From positions 22,397 to 86,396 of the forward strand of contig NZ_JNNO01000013.1 in assembly GCF_000735585.1 (NCBI RefSeq): 64,000 nt of DNA, in the 5' to 3' direction. Each line of letters begins with the position of its first letter. Position 1 is the stretch's first letter. This document shows, one piece after another, positions 1 through 9,193 of the stretch. The stretch is from Devosia sp. LC5. GTDB lineage: Bacteria > Pseudomonadota > Alphaproteobacteria > Rhizobiales > Devosiaceae. The notes beneath the pieces are model-generated. The model was given only the letters and a program-made list of their open reading frames with translations. It did no database searches and was not told where the DNA came from. A program made the position numbers and the translations under genes.

Positions 1-2
1 TT

Positions 3-1298
3 ACCGGGCCGCTACAGACCGCCTTGCGCGGGGTGAGCGGGGCGCGGACGCTGCGGGATTACTGGTTTCCTGACATTCGCAGCCATTGGGGCGCGGCGAT
101 CGTGCTGTCCTCGGTGCTGTATCCATACGTCTATGTGGCCTGCCGCGGCTTTTTCCTGATGCAGTCAGCCTCGCTCAATATTGCGGCGCGTACACTGGGC
201 GCGGGCGGCATGCGCACGTTTTTTGCCATCATCCTGCCGACCTCGCGGCCGGCGCTCGTCGTTGGCGTGACGCTGGCGATGATGGAAGTGGTCAACGATC
301 TGGGGGCGGTGCAGTATTTCGGCGTCAATGCCATTACCGCCATCATCTATTCGACCTGGATCAACCGCTCGGACTTTGGCGGGGCAGCGCAATTGGCGGT
401 GACAGTGGTGCTGGTCATTGGCCTCTTGATCGCGGCCGAACAGCGGGCGCGGCATAATCGGGTTTATCTGGCCAATCGGGATAGCCGGGTGCCGCCGGCG
501 CGCGAGCAATTGAGCGGGGGGCGGGCCTGGGCGGCATTTGGATTCTGCGTGGTGCTGCTGGGCATGGGCTTTGGCATTCCGGTGGGAGAATTGAGCTATC
601 TGGCGTTCCGGCTGGTGTTGCCTGAAACGATCAAGATGACGTTGGCGGCGCTGTGGCCGACGCTGATCCTGGCGTCAGCGGGAGCGGTCATCACGGTGAT
701 CCTGGGGCTGGTGGCGGCCAAGATCGGCCAGCATGCCGGCAGTATTTCGCGCGGCGCGATCCGGCTGGCGACTTTAGGCTATGCCATTCCCGGCACGGTG
801 CTGGCGCTGGGGCTGCTGCAGCCGCTGGGACAGGCCGATCTATGGTTCAACCGCATGACAATGGCGCTGGCGGGCTGGCGGCCGGGGTTGATCCTGTCGG
901 GCTCGATGGCGGCGCTGCTTTATGTCTATGCGATCCGGTTTCTGGCGGTGAGCCATTCAACGCTGGACGCTGCGATCAAGAAGCGCGGCGATTCCATGCT
1001 GCATGCCGGGCGGGTGCTGGGGCAGAGCGGGCTGGGGCTGTTGCTGCGGGTGGATTTGCCGACGCTGATGCCGGCCATTGTGAGCGCGGCGACGCTGGTT
1101 TTCGTCGAAATCGTCAAGGAATTGCCGGCGACTTTGCTGTTGCGGCCGCTGGGGGTGGATACGCTGGCAACGCTGGTCTATGGGCGGGCCAATGTGGGGC
1201 TATTTGCGCAGGCGGCCATGCCGGCGCTGTTCATTGTGCTGGCGGGGCTGGTTCCGGTGATCCTTGCTACGCGGCTGGGCGATCGGCGGAAAGTATAA
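3..1298 (+). CDS. Iron(III)-type ABC transporter permease, 5' end outside the window
   Basis: The reading frame is open from the left edge, so the gene starts upstream; about 431 residues are visible. The hydrophobic pattern shows the end of one permease domain and a whole second one, as in FbpB/AfuB/ThiP permeases, which are a tandem duplication of about 500-550 residues. EAA-type loops facing the ATPase are visible at ARTLGAGG...ILP (about residues 43-60) and RVLGQSG...DLP further on. In this family the permease moves Fe3+ or a similar ion delivered by a periplasmic binding protein. The other subunits would lie to the left. The exact substrate cannot be read from this part. Confidence 0.85.
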   Translation, partial: TGPLQTALRGVSGARTLRDYWFPDIRSHWGAAIVLSSVLYPYVYVACRGFFLMQSASLNIAARTLGAGGMRTFFAIILPTSRPALVVGVTLAMMEVVNDLGAVQYFGVNAITAIIYSTWINRSDFGGAAQLAVTVVLVIGLLIAAEQRARHNRVYLANRDSRVPPAREQLSGGRAWAAFGFCVVLLGMGFGIPVGELSYLAFRLVLPETIKMTLAALWPTLILASAGAVITVILGLVAAKIGQHAGSISRGAIRLATLGYAIPGTVLALGLLQPLGQADLWFNRMTMALAGWRPGLILSGSMAALLYVYAIRFLAVSHSTLDAAIKKRGDSMLHAGRVLGQSGLGLLLRVDLPTLMPAIVSAATLVFVEIVKELPATLLLRPLGVDTLATLVYGRANVGLFAQAAMPALFIVLAGLVPVILATRLGDRRKV

Positions 1299-1353
1299 CT
1301 ACACTTGCTACTGCCATATCGGCGCCATTGCCCTATACCATCGGGCGATGGGA

Positions 1354-1415
1354 GCTGGCGCCTCATGCGCCAGCACGCGCGATTCTTCCGGAGGGACGCC
1401 GGAAGCGCCGTTTTT
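1354..1415 (+). terminator. Two hairpins, the second followed by a T-run
   Basis: A perfect 8-bp stem (GCTGGCGC/GCGCCAGC, 1354-1374) is followed by a second stem CTTCCGG/CCGGAAG (1385-1405) and then CGCCGTTTTT. This looks like an intrinsic terminator for the upstream permease operon. It ends only about 12 bases before the next start codon, so it could also act in the leader of the next gene. Confidence 0.55.
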
Positions 1416-1426
1416 GGAGCGAGTGA

Positions 1427-2911
1427 ATGGGCAGGATTTTGACGGGCGCTGCGTTGGCGCTGGCCGTGGCGGGCGCACTGAGTGGCGCGGCTCTCGCGCA
1501 GCAGCCGACCGAAGTGCGGATCGGGGTGGCGCTGGAGCCACCAATTCTGGACCCGACAGCGGGCGCGGCTGAGGCCATCGACATCGTGGTCTACCAGAAC
1601 ATTTTCGAGGGCCTGACCGCCATCGACGAAAATGGCGCGGTGCAGCCAGGGCTGGCCAGTTCATGGACCATTTCGGACGACAGCCTGACCTATACGTTCA
1701 AACTGCATGAGGGGGTGACCTTTCATGACGGTACGGCTTTCGATGCCGACGACGTCAAATTCACCTTCGAGCGGATTCTGGCGGCTGACAGCGTCAATGC
1801 GCATAAGGAACTCTATACCGACATCGCTGAAGTTAGCGTGGTCGACCCGTTCACGGTCAGCTTCACGCTGAGCAAGCCAGTGGGGCTGTTCCTGTTCAAT
1901 TTGGGCCGGGGTGACGCGGTGATCGTGGCGCCGGAAAGCGCCGGCAATAATGCGACCACACCGATCGGCACCGGGCCATTTGCCTTTGTGCAATGGGACA
2001 AGGGCAATCGCGTATTGCTCGAGCGTTATGAGCCCTATTGGGGCGAGTTGCCGGCGCTGACCAAGGCGAGCTACCGGTTCATTGGCGACACGGCGGCGAT
2101 GACCAGTGCGCTATTGGCCGGGGATATCGACGGCACCAATAATTTTGCGCCGGATTCGCTGGCGGTGTTCGAGGGCAATCCGCAATTCAAGGTGCTGGTA
2201 GGCACGACCGAGGGCGAAACAATCCTGGGGACCAATAATCGCAAGCCACCGTTCGATAATCTGAAGGTACGGCAGGCCATGGCCCATGCCATCGATCGCC
2301 AGGCGATCATCGATGGGGCGACCTATGGCTATGGCACGCCAATCGGGGCGCCGTTTGCGCCGCATAATGCCTATTATACCGACCTGACCGGCACCTATCC
2401 CTATGACCCGGACGCGGCCAAGGCGCTATTGGCGGAAGCGGGTTATCCCGATGGGTTCAACGCCACGCTGAAACTGCCGCCCCTGGGTTATGCGCGGCTC
2501 TCCGGGCAGATCATTGCCAGCCAGTTCGCGGCAGTGGGCATCAAGCTCGAGCTGATCAATGTGGAGTTCGCGCAATGGCTGCAGGATGTCTATACCAATC
2601 ATGATTTCGACCTGACCATCATCAGCCATGTCGAGCCGTTCGACATTGGAAATTATGCCAATCCGGACTACTACTTCGGCTATGACAATCCCGACTTCCA
2701 GGCGCTGATCAAGACACTCAATGAGACGGTTGACGACGCCAAACGCAAGGAACTGGCTATCGAGGCACAGACCATCCTGGCCAAGGATGCGGTCAATGGC
2801 TATCTGTTCGAGCTTGCCCAGACCGGCGTGTGGAACGCCAAGCTGGCGGGCATGTGGCAGAATTCGCCGATCGAGGGGCTGGTATTGCGGGGGATATACT
2901 GGGTGGAATAG
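1427..2911 (+). CDS. ABC transporter substrate-binding protein, family 5 (peptide/nickel type)
   Basis: The 494-residue protein begins with a Sec signal peptide (hydrophobic stretch to ALAQ|QPTEV, cleavage near residue 25). It has the layout of SBP_bac_5 proteins: an N-terminal VRIGVALEPP start, the ADDVKFTFERIL segment and the VRQAMAHAIDRQAI motif that is diagnostic for DppA/OppA-like proteins. It would bind an oligopeptide or similar solute in the periplasm and hand it to the two permeases encoded next. It is the first gene of a five-domain transporter operon running to 6413. The ligand cannot be told, since this family also binds sugars, opines and nickel chelates. Confidence 0.9.
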   Translation: MGRILTGAALALAVAGALSGAALAQQPTEVRIGVALEPPILDPTAGAAEAIDIVVYQNIFEGLTAIDENGAVQPGLASSWTISDDSLTYTFKLHEGVTFHDGTAFDADDVKFTFERILAADSVNAHKELYTDIAEVSVVDPFTVSFTLSKPVGLFLFNLGRGDAVIVAPESAGNNATTPIGTGPFAFVQWDKGNRVLLERYEPYWGELPALTKASYRFIGDTAAMTSALLAGDIDGTNNFAPDSLAVFEGNPQFKVLVGTTEGETILGTNNRKPPFDNLKVRQAMAHAIDRQAIIDGATYGYGTPIGAPFAPHNAYYTDLTGTYPYDPDAAKALLAEAGYPDGFNATLKLPPLGYARLSGQIIASQFAAVGIKLELINVEFAQWLQDVYTNHDFDLTIISHVEPFDIGNYANPDYYFGYDNPDFQALIKTLNETVDDAKRKELAIEAQTILAKDAVNGYLFELAQTGVWNAKLAGMWQNSPIEGLVLRGIYWVE

Positions 2912-3056
2912 CGCCCTCCCGTCGGTGGGCAGAAGGCAGATGCGACGATCCAGCGGCTCTATAGTCCTCTTGCCCCTCAGGGGAGAAGGTTAGGGTGAGC
3001 ATCGCTGATTGGTCCGCCGCAATGCCGGAACCGGCCAACGGTTGGGGCAACGCATT

Positions 3057-4010
3057 ATGATCCTCTTCGCCCTGCGCCGCTTTCTCGGTTTTGCCGCCAC
3101 GCTACTGCTGGCGGCAGTGGTGATTTTCTATCTGCTCGATCTGCTGCCCGGCGATCCGGCGCGGTTCACCCTGGGCGTTACCGCCACGCCCGAGGCGGTG
3201 GCCAATTTGCGGGCGCAGATGGGGCTGGATGCGCCGGCGCATGAGCGGTTGCTGAGCTGGCTTGGGGGCATGCTGCGCGGGGATTTCGGCATGTCCTATA
3301 CCCAGCGCGCGCCGGTGGCGGGCTTGCTGTGGGAGCGGCTGGCGGTGACGCTGCCGTTGACCGTCATGGCCATGATCATTTCGATGGTGATCGGGCTGCC
3401 GCTGGGGATCGTTTCGGCGCGGGCGCGCGGCAAGGCGCCGGATACGGCCATTATGGTGTTGGCGCAATTGGGAGTCGCAGTGCCCAATTTCTGGTTTGGC
3501 ATGATGCTGACGCTGGTGTTTGCCGTGGGGCTGCGCTGGCTGCCGCCAGGCGGGTTTACGCCCTGGGACGAAGACCCATGGCTATCGCTGCGCGGGCTGA
3601 TATTGCCGAGCCTGGCCCTGGCGCTGCCGCAGGCTTCGATCCTGGCGCGGGTGATGCGCACGGCGCTGGTGGATGTGCAGGGGCAGGATTTCATCCGCAC
3701 GGCGCGGGCCAAGGGGCTGACCATGGGCGAGGCTGTGTGGCGGCATGGGGTGCGCAATGCATTGCTGCCGGTACTGACCATTCTGGGGCTGCAATTTGCC
3801 TTTCTCATCGCCGGCACGATCATCGTCGAGAATGTGTTCTACCTGCCGGGGCTGGGGCGGCTGGTTTTCACCGCGATTTCCGAGCGTGACCTGATCCTGG
3901 TGCGCGGGGCGATTGTGGTGCTGATCGTGGCGGTGACAGCGACGATGTTCGTGGTCGACCTGACTTATGGGCTGGTCGATCCACGCCTGCGGGGGCGCAG
4001 CACGCCATGA
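3057..4010 (+). CDS. ABC transporter permease, DppB/OppB type
   Basis: The 317-residue protein starts MILFALRRFLGFAAT, which matches the conserved cytoplasmic end and first membrane helix of DppB-type permeases; in-frame codons upstream of 3057 look non-coding. Six membrane segments are visible. The EAA loop is present (FIRTARAKGLTMGEAVWRHG), followed by the usual NALLPVLT and VENVFYLPGLG. It forms the channel with the product of the next gene, whose start overlaps this stop by 4 bases (ATGA). The 145-base gap before it holds a partial copy of the CCCCTCAGGGGAGA repeat. Confidence 0.92.
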   Translation: MILFALRRFLGFAATLLLAAVVIFYLLDLLPGDPARFTLGVTATPEAVANLRAQMGLDAPAHERLLSWLGGMLRGDFGMSYTQRAPVAGLLWERLAVTLPLTVMAMIISMVIGLPLGIVSARARGKAPDTAIMVLAQLGVAVPNFWFGMMLTLVFAVGLRWLPPGGFTPWDEDPWLSLRGLILPSLALALPQASILARVMRTALVDVQGQDFIRTARAKGLTMGEAVWRHGVRNALLPVLTILGLQFAFLIAGTIIVENVFYLPGLGRLVFTAISERDLILVRGAIVVLIVAVTATMFVVDLTYGLVDPRLRGRSTP

Positions 4011-4846
4011 ATTTCCTGAAGCGGCATCCCAATCTGACGATCGGCCTTGCCGGGACGATCCTGTTTGCCCTTTTGGGGCTGATCTCGCTGGTTTGGACCC
4101 CCTACCCCATCGCCCAGATCGATATTGCCCGGCGCTTCCTCGGGCCCGATGCCGCACACTGGCTGGGTACGGACAATCTGGGCCGAGACATGGCTTCACT
4201 GGTCATGTCGGGAACGCTGACGAGCTTTGTGGTGGCGGCTTTGGCCGTGACCATCGGGGCCGGCATTGGCGTGCCGCTGGGGCTGGCGGCGGCAGCCTGG
4301 GGCGGGCCGGTGGAATGGCTGGTGCTACGCTTTTCCGATTTCCTCTTTGCCTTCCCTGCCATCATTGTTGCGATTCTGGTGACGGCTTTGTTCGGGCCGG
4401 GGGCAATCAATGCCGTACTGGCGATCGGGCTGTTCAATATTCCGGTGTTTGCGCGGGTGGCGCGGGGCGGCGCATTGAGTATAGCAGTGCTGGATTTCGT
4501 GGCGGCGGGACGGCTGCCGGGGCTGGGGCCGGCCTCCATCGCCTATCGGCATCTGCTGCCCAATATCATGAGCCTGATCATCGTGCAGGGGACCATCCAG
4601 CTGTCGCTGGGCATATTGGCCGAGGCGGGGCTGAGCTATGTGGGGCTGGGCACCCAGCCGCCGGCCACCAGCCTGGGGCTGATGCTGCGCGATGCGCAAT
4701 CGATGTTCCTGATCCACCCATGGCTGACGCTGGTGCCGGGGCTGTGCATCGTGCTGATCGTGATCGGTCTCAATATTGCCGGGGACGGATTGCGCGACGC
4801 CATCGATCCGCGGCTGCGGCAGGTGAATGCCAATGTCGTTGCTTGA
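4007..4846 (+). CDS. ABC transporter permease, DppC/OppC type
   Basis: The protein has 279 residues with an N-terminal membrane helix and the LGTDNLGRDMASLVMSG segment characteristic of DppC proteins. The EAA region reads DFVAAGRLPGLGPASIAYRH and is followed by the conserved EAGLSYVGLGTQPP. It pairs with the preceding permease. Translation is probably coupled, because its ATG overlaps the previous stop codon by 4 bases, and its own end overlaps the ATPase gene. Confidence 0.92.
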   Translation: MNFLKRHPNLTIGLAGTILFALLGLISLVWTPYPIAQIDIARRFLGPDAAHWLGTDNLGRDMASLVMSGTLTSFVVAALAVTIGAGIGVPLGLAAAAWGGPVEWLVLRFSDFLFAFPAIIVAILVTALFGPGAINAVLAIGLFNIPVFARVARGGALSIAVLDFVAAGRLPGLGPASIAYRHLLPNIMSLIIVQGTIQLSLGILAEAGLSYVGLGTQPPATSLGLMLRDAQSMFLIHPWLTLVPGLCIVLIVIGLNIAGDGLRDAIDPRLRQVNANVVA

Positions 4847-6413
4847 GGTCAAAGGGCTTTCCGTGCGCTTCGGAAATAGCGAGGCGGTCAGCGATGTGAG
4901 CTTTACGCTCGAGCGCGGCGAGCGGTTCGGCATTGTCGGGGAGAGCGGGTCGGGCAAGACGCTGACCGCCCTGGCGGTGACGGGGCTCTTGCCCGAGGGC
5001 GCCGTGATGGGCGGCAGCATCAGCATTGATGGAATGCCCCTGCCCGCCAATGAGCGCGAGATGGCGCGGCTGCGTGGCAAGCGGATCGGCATGGTGTTTC
5101 AGGAGCCGATGACGGCGCTGAACCCGCTGATGCGAGTGACCGAGCAGATCAAGGAGGCCATCACTCTCAACCGCAGCGACAGCGCGCAGCTGGATGTGCC
5201 CTACCTGCTTGAGGAAGTGGGGCTGGAACTGCGCCATGGCGAGCGGTTTCCGCATGAGCTGTCGGGCGGGCAGCGGCAGCGCGTGATGATCGCCATGGCG
5301 CTGGCGAGCCAGCCGGACATCCTGATTGCGGATGAGCCGACTTCGGCGCTGGACCTGATCACCCAGAAGCGCGTGCTGGATCTGATTGCCGAGATCTGTA
5401 CGCGGCGGCATATGGCGCTGCTGTTTATCAGCCATGACCTGAAAGCCGTGAACGTGCTGTGCAGCCGGGTGGCGGTGATGCATCGCGGGCGGCTGGTGGA
5501 GACTGGCCCGGCGGCCAGCGTGTTCTCGAGCCCGCAGCAGGATTATACGCGGCGGCTGGTGGCGTCGTCGCGGTTCGAGGTCACGCGGGAGGACCACCAG
5601 TCCGGCGGCGCGCCATTGCTGGTGGTGGACGACGTGGTGCGCGACTATCGGCAGGGCGGGATTTGGCTATGGCGGGAGAAGCCGTTGCGGGCGGTGGCCG
5701 GGGTGGGCCTCGCCATCGGGAATGGCGAATGCGTGGCGCTGGTGGGGCCTTCGGGTTGCGGCAAGACCACGCTGGCCAAGATCATTGTCGGGCTCGACAG
5801 CGCGACCTCGGGCCAGGTGCGGCTAGACGGGACGGCGTATCGCGGTACGGACCTGCCGCGGGAGCAAAGGCGCGACGTTTCTCTGGTGTTTCAGGATCCA
5901 TTTGGCAGCTTCAATCCGCGATTGACCATCGCCCAATCGCTGGGCGAGCCATTGCGGCTGGAAGAGAATCTGGACCTGGTGGAAAAGCAGCGCCGGCTGG
6001 TCGAAGCCATTGAGGCGGTGGGGCTGCGCAGCGACATGCTGGCGCGGTATCCGCATGAATTTTCGGGCGGGCAGCGGCAGCGGCTGGCCATTGCGCGGGC
6101 GCTGGTGACGCGGCCCAAGCTGGTGGTGCTGGACGAGCCGGTTTCGGCACTGGACGTGTCGGTTCGCGGCGAAGTGCTGGCGCTGTTGGCGCGGCTGCAG
6201 GCGGAGTTCGGGCTGACCTACCTGATCATCAGCCACGATATCGACATGGTGCGCGCCGTGGCCGATCGGGTACTGGTGATGGAGGCGGGGCGGATCGTCG
6301 AGGAAGGTTCGCCGGAGACGATATTTGCCGAGCCGCAGCACAGGCTGACGCGCGAACTGATGGCCGCGCGCCTGCCGGATGTGGGCGAGCCGCTACTGGA
6401 TCGTCGCGCCTGA
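4833..6413 (+). CDS. ABC transporter ATPase with two fused nucleotide-binding domains (DppD-DppF type)
   Basis: The protein has 526 residues and two ABC ATPase modules in tandem, as in GsiA/YejF. Module 1 has Walker A GESGSGKT, signature [15 protein letters not shown] and Walker [13 protein letters not shown]. Module 2 has [24 protein letters not shown] and [12 protein letters not shown]. Both modules carry the key residues, so both should hydrolyse ATP. I prefer the ATG at 4833, because AGGTG at 4821-4825 is then at normal spacing; an in-frame ATG at 4827 would leave one base. It closes the oligopeptide-type operon, and its end overlaps a convergent gene by 21 bases. Confidence 0.92.
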   Translation: MSLLEVKGLSVRFGNSEAVSDVSFTLERGERFGIVGESGSGKTLTALAVTGLLPEGAVMGGSISIDGMPLPANEREMARLRGKRIGMVFQEPMTALNPLMRVTEQIKEAITLNRSDSAQLDVPYLLEEVGLELRHGERFPHELSGGQRQRVMIAMALASQPDILIADEPTSALDLITQKRVLDLIAEICTRRHMALLFISHDLKAVNVLCSRVAVMHRGRLVETGPAASVFSSPQQDYTRRLVASSRFEVTREDHQSGGAPLLVVDDVVRDYRQGGIWLWREKPLRAVAGVGLAIGNGECVALVGPSGCGKTTLAKIIVGLDSATSGQVRLDGTAYRGTDLPREQRRDVSLVFQDPFGSFNPRLTIAQSLGEPLRLEENLDLVEKQRRLVEAIEAVGLRSDMLARYPHEFSGGQRQRLAIARALVTRPKLVVLDEPVSALDVSVRGEVLALLARLQAEFGLTYLIISHDIDMVRAVADRVLVMEAGRIVEEGSPETIFAEPQHRLTRELMAARLPDVGEPLLDRRA

Positions 6414-7364
6414 GGCCTCGACCACTGGAGCCCAGCGCTCGACTTCGGTGGCGACATGGGTGGCCAGCTCTTCCGGCGTTGAGCCGATAACGATGGCGCC
6501 GACTTCGGCAAGCCGTTCATGGACCGCTGGATCGTGCACGGCGGCGACGGCGGCTTCGTTGAGCTTGGCGACCACTTCGGGCGGAGTGCCCGCCGGCGCA
6601 AAGAGGGCATTCCAGGTGTTGGTTTCGTAGCCGGGAACGCCGGCTTCATCCATGGTGGGCACATCGGGGAAGCTGGCGGCGCGTTCGAGCGTTGTGACGG
6701 CCAGCGGACGCAGCGTGCCACCCTTCATATGCTCGGTGGCCGAGGGCAGATTGTCGAAGATGATCGGCACGGCGCCGCTCAGCGCATCGACCAAAGCGGG
6801 GCCGGACCCCTGATAGGGCACGTGGACCATGTCGACGCCGGCCATGGACTTGAATAATTCGCCGGACAGATGCAGCGGGGTGCCATTGCCCGAAGACGCA
6901 TAGGCATGGGCTTCGGGCTCGGCCTTGAGCAGAGCGATCAGTTCTTCGACATTGGTTGCGGGAAATTCAGGGTTGACCAACAGCACATTGGGCACGGTCA
7001 CCAGCAGCGAGATCGGGGTGAAATCGGCGGAGGGATCGAAGGGCGGCGTGGCGTAGAGCGAAGCGCTGAGCGCGTGGGTGGCGATGGTGCCCATCAGGAT
7101 GGTGTAGCCATCGGGAGACGCATCGGCCACTGCAGTGGCGCCGAGTACGCCGCCGGCGCCGGCCTGGTTGACCACCAGGACCTGCTGGCCCAATTGGGCG
7201 CTCATGGCCTCCGCGACGATGCGGCCGACCAGATCGGTTGACCCGCCGGCGGCGAAGGGGACGATCAGATTGATGGATTTACTGGGAAAATCCTGCGCCA
7301 TGGCAGGCAAGGACACGGCAAGCGCCCCGGCCGCAATGGCCAGGGTTGATAGAAGCGACTTCAT
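6393..7364 (-). CDS. TctC/Bug-family tripartite tricarboxylate transporter binding protein, stand-alone
   Basis: The 323-residue protein starts with a clear signal peptide (MKSLLSTLAIAAGALAVSLP, cleaved after AMA) and a strong GGGGAGGA ribosome site just upstream, which fixes the start at 7364. Family hallmarks are visible: FPSKSINLIVPFAAGGSTD at the mature N-terminus, GAGGVLGATAVADASPDGYT and the HVPYQGSGPALVDALSG loop. Bug proteins bind carboxylates or other small ligands in the periplasm. No tctA/tctB genes are adjacent; a separate complete tctCBA set lies at 37.5-40.5 kb. This one may be an orphan receptor or use a distant membrane pair. Confidence 0.88.
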   Translation of the reverse strand: MKSLLSTLAIAAGALAVSLPAMAQDFPSKSINLIVPFAAGGSTDLVGRIVAEAMSAQLGQQVLVVNQAGAGGVLGATAVADASPDGYTILMGTIATHALSASLYATPPFDPSADFTPISLLVTVPNVLLVNPEFPATNVEELIALLKAEPEAHAYASSGNGTPLHLSGELFKSMAGVDMVHVPYQGSGPALVDALSGAVPIIFDNLPSATEHMKGGTLRPLAVTTLERAASFPDVPTMDEAGVPGYETNTWNALFAPAGTPPEVVAKLNEAAVAAVHDPAVHERLAEVGAIVIGSTPEELATHVATEVERWAPVVEASGATIQ

Positions 7365-7444
7365 CAATGGGTTCCTCCCCGGGGTGACGGGGAGGCAATT
7401 GCGGGTGGGTGGGTTTGGTTCCATCCGAGCGGCAAAATAATCGC

Positions 7445-9118
7445 TCAGTTCAGAACACCGATATAGGCGCCGAAGGGTTCCAGATCGAGTTCGCCATCGA
7501 TCGGCGCGGCGATAACGCCGGGGCATTCGGCATGGTGGGGATCAAGCCCGGTGGGAATGGCGAACTCGGCGGCGCGGTCGCCCATGTTGAAGACGCAGAG
7601 CAGGCGGTCGTCCCCCTCCTCGCGCGTAAAAGCGAGGATATCGCCGGTGGAGTCGAGCAGGGTGATCTTGCCCTTGGCGAGGGCCGGATGGGTTTTGCGG
7701 AAGGCCAGCAGAGCGCGGTAGAATTCGAGCACGGAGCCATCGACACCGTGCTGGGTATCGACGGCATGGGTCAGGTGTTCGGCGGGGACGGGCAGCCAGG
7801 TGCGTTCGGCTGTGGAGAAGGCGCCGTTGCGAACATGGGCCTGCCAGACCATGGGCGTACGGCAGCCGTCGCGGCCCTTGAACTCGGGCCAGAATTCAAG
7901 GCCATAGGGGTCGACCAGATCGGCAAAGGAAAGTTCGGCTTCCTTGAGGCCCAGTTCCTCGCCCTGATAGAGGCAGACCGAGCCGCGCATGGCCAGAATC
8001 AGCGTGGCAGCAAGGCGGGTGAAGGCGGCTTCCTGCCCATGTACGGCCCAGCGGCTGACATGGCGCACCACATCGTGGTTGGAGAAGGCAAGGCAGATCC
8101 AGCCATCGGGGGCCTGGCTTTCGGCGGCGGCAATCGAGGTCTTGAAGTGCCTGGCGGAAAATTCGCCGCCCAGATAGTCGAATGTGTAGGCCATGTGCAG
8201 GTGGTCATCGCCCGAAGTGTATTGGGCCATGAGATCGAGCTGGTGCTGGCTGTCCCCGATCTCCCCCACCGTGGTGGTGCCGGGATATTGGTCCATCAAG
8301 GCGCGCAGGCGGGTGAGGAAGGCGAGATTTTCCGGGCGGGACTTATCGTAGATATGTTCCTGGAAATTATAGGGATTTACCGCGGGGGCAGTCGAGGCGT
8401 TGAAATCCTCGGGGCGGACCACTGGATTGTCCTCAAAGCCCAGCGAGCAGAAATAGAAGTTGACCGTGTCGAGGCGGAAGCCATCGACGCCCCGCTCGAG
8501 CCAGAAGCGCATTTCGGCCAGCACGGCATCCTGCACTTCAGGATTGTGGAAATTCAGATCGGGCTGGGAGACCAGGAAATTGTGCAGGTAATATTGCATG
8601 CGCCGGCTATCCCAGGACCAGGCGGAACCACCGAAGATGGACAGCCAATTATTGGGCGGGGTGCCATCGGGCTTGGGATCGGCCCAGACATACCAGTCGG
8701 ATTTGGCATTGGTGCGGGACTGGCGGCTCTCCGAGAACCAGGCATGCTTGTCCGATGAATGGGAAATCACCTGATCGATGATGACTTTGAGGCCCAAAGA
8801 ATGGGCCTTTTGCACGAGGCGATCGAAGTCCTCGAGCGTGCCGAAGCTGGGATCGATGTCACGATAATTGGAGACGTCGTAGCCGAAATCCTTCATCGGG
8901 GAGGTAAAAACCGGCGACAGCCAGATGGCGTCGACGCCCAGATCGGCAACGTAATCGAGCCGGCTGGTAATGCCGACGAGATCCCCCACGCCATCCCCAT
9001 TCTGGTCCTGATAGGAGCGCGGATAGATCTGGTAGATCACCGCACCACGCCACCAATCGCGGTCGCGAGAGGCTTCGTCCGGGTGCTTCTGCTCGGTCAT
9101 CAGGGAAGTGGCGGTCAT
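7445..9118 (-). CDS. GH13 alpha-glucosidase / oligo-1,6-glucosidase-like enzyme
   Basis: The 557-residue protein has the GH13 barrel start DWWRGAVIYQIYPRSYQD and the calcium-site-like NGDGVGDL. Catalytic residues are visible: the nucleophile Asp in GFRLDTVNFYF, the acid/base Glu in TTVGEIGD and the transition-state Asp in FSNHDVVRH. There is no signal peptide, so it should act in the cytoplasm on imported alpha-glucosides such as maltose, sucrose or trehalose isomers. A second paralogue of similar length lies at 17983-19608. No sugar transporter is adjacent. The start could also be the Met at residue 7. Confidence 0.9.
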   Translation of the reverse strand: MTATSLMTEQKHPDEASRDRDWWRGAVIYQIYPRSYQDQNGDGVGDLVGITSRLDYVADLGVDAIWLSPVFTSPMKDFGYDVSNYRDIDPSFGTLEDFDRLVQKAHSLGLKVIIDQVISHSSDKHAWFSESRQSRTNAKSDWYVWADPKPDGTPPNNWLSIFGGSAWSWDSRRMQYYLHNFLVSQPDLNFHNPEVQDAVLAEMRFWLERGVDGFRLDTVNFYFCSLGFEDNPVVRPEDFNASTAPAVNPYNFQEHIYDKSRPENLAFLTRLRALMDQYPGTTTVGEIGDSQHQLDLMAQYTSGDDHLHMAYTFDYLGGEFSARHFKTSIAAAESQAPDGWICLAFSNHDVVRHVSRWAVHGQEAAFTRLAATLILAMRGSVCLYQGEELGLKEAELSFADLVDPYGLEFWPEFKGRDGCRTPMVWQAHVRNGAFSTAERTWLPVPAEHLTHAVDTQHGVDGSVLEFYRALLAFRKTHPALAKGKITLLDSTGDILAFTREEGDDRLLCVFNMGDRAAEFAIPTGLDPHHAECPGVIAAPIDGELDLEPFGAYIGVLN

Positions 9119-9193
9119 TGAGGGCTCCGGGACACGCGGGTTTGCGCCGCATGTCCTAGAGTGCTGACACGGCGCAGCTATGGCAAGAGATCG

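Noticed and set aside
7409..8758. Long 449-residue frame on the plus strand opposite the GH13 enzyme
   Set aside because: High GC makes long antisense frames common. It has no recognisable domain and lies over a gene with complete catalytic motifs.
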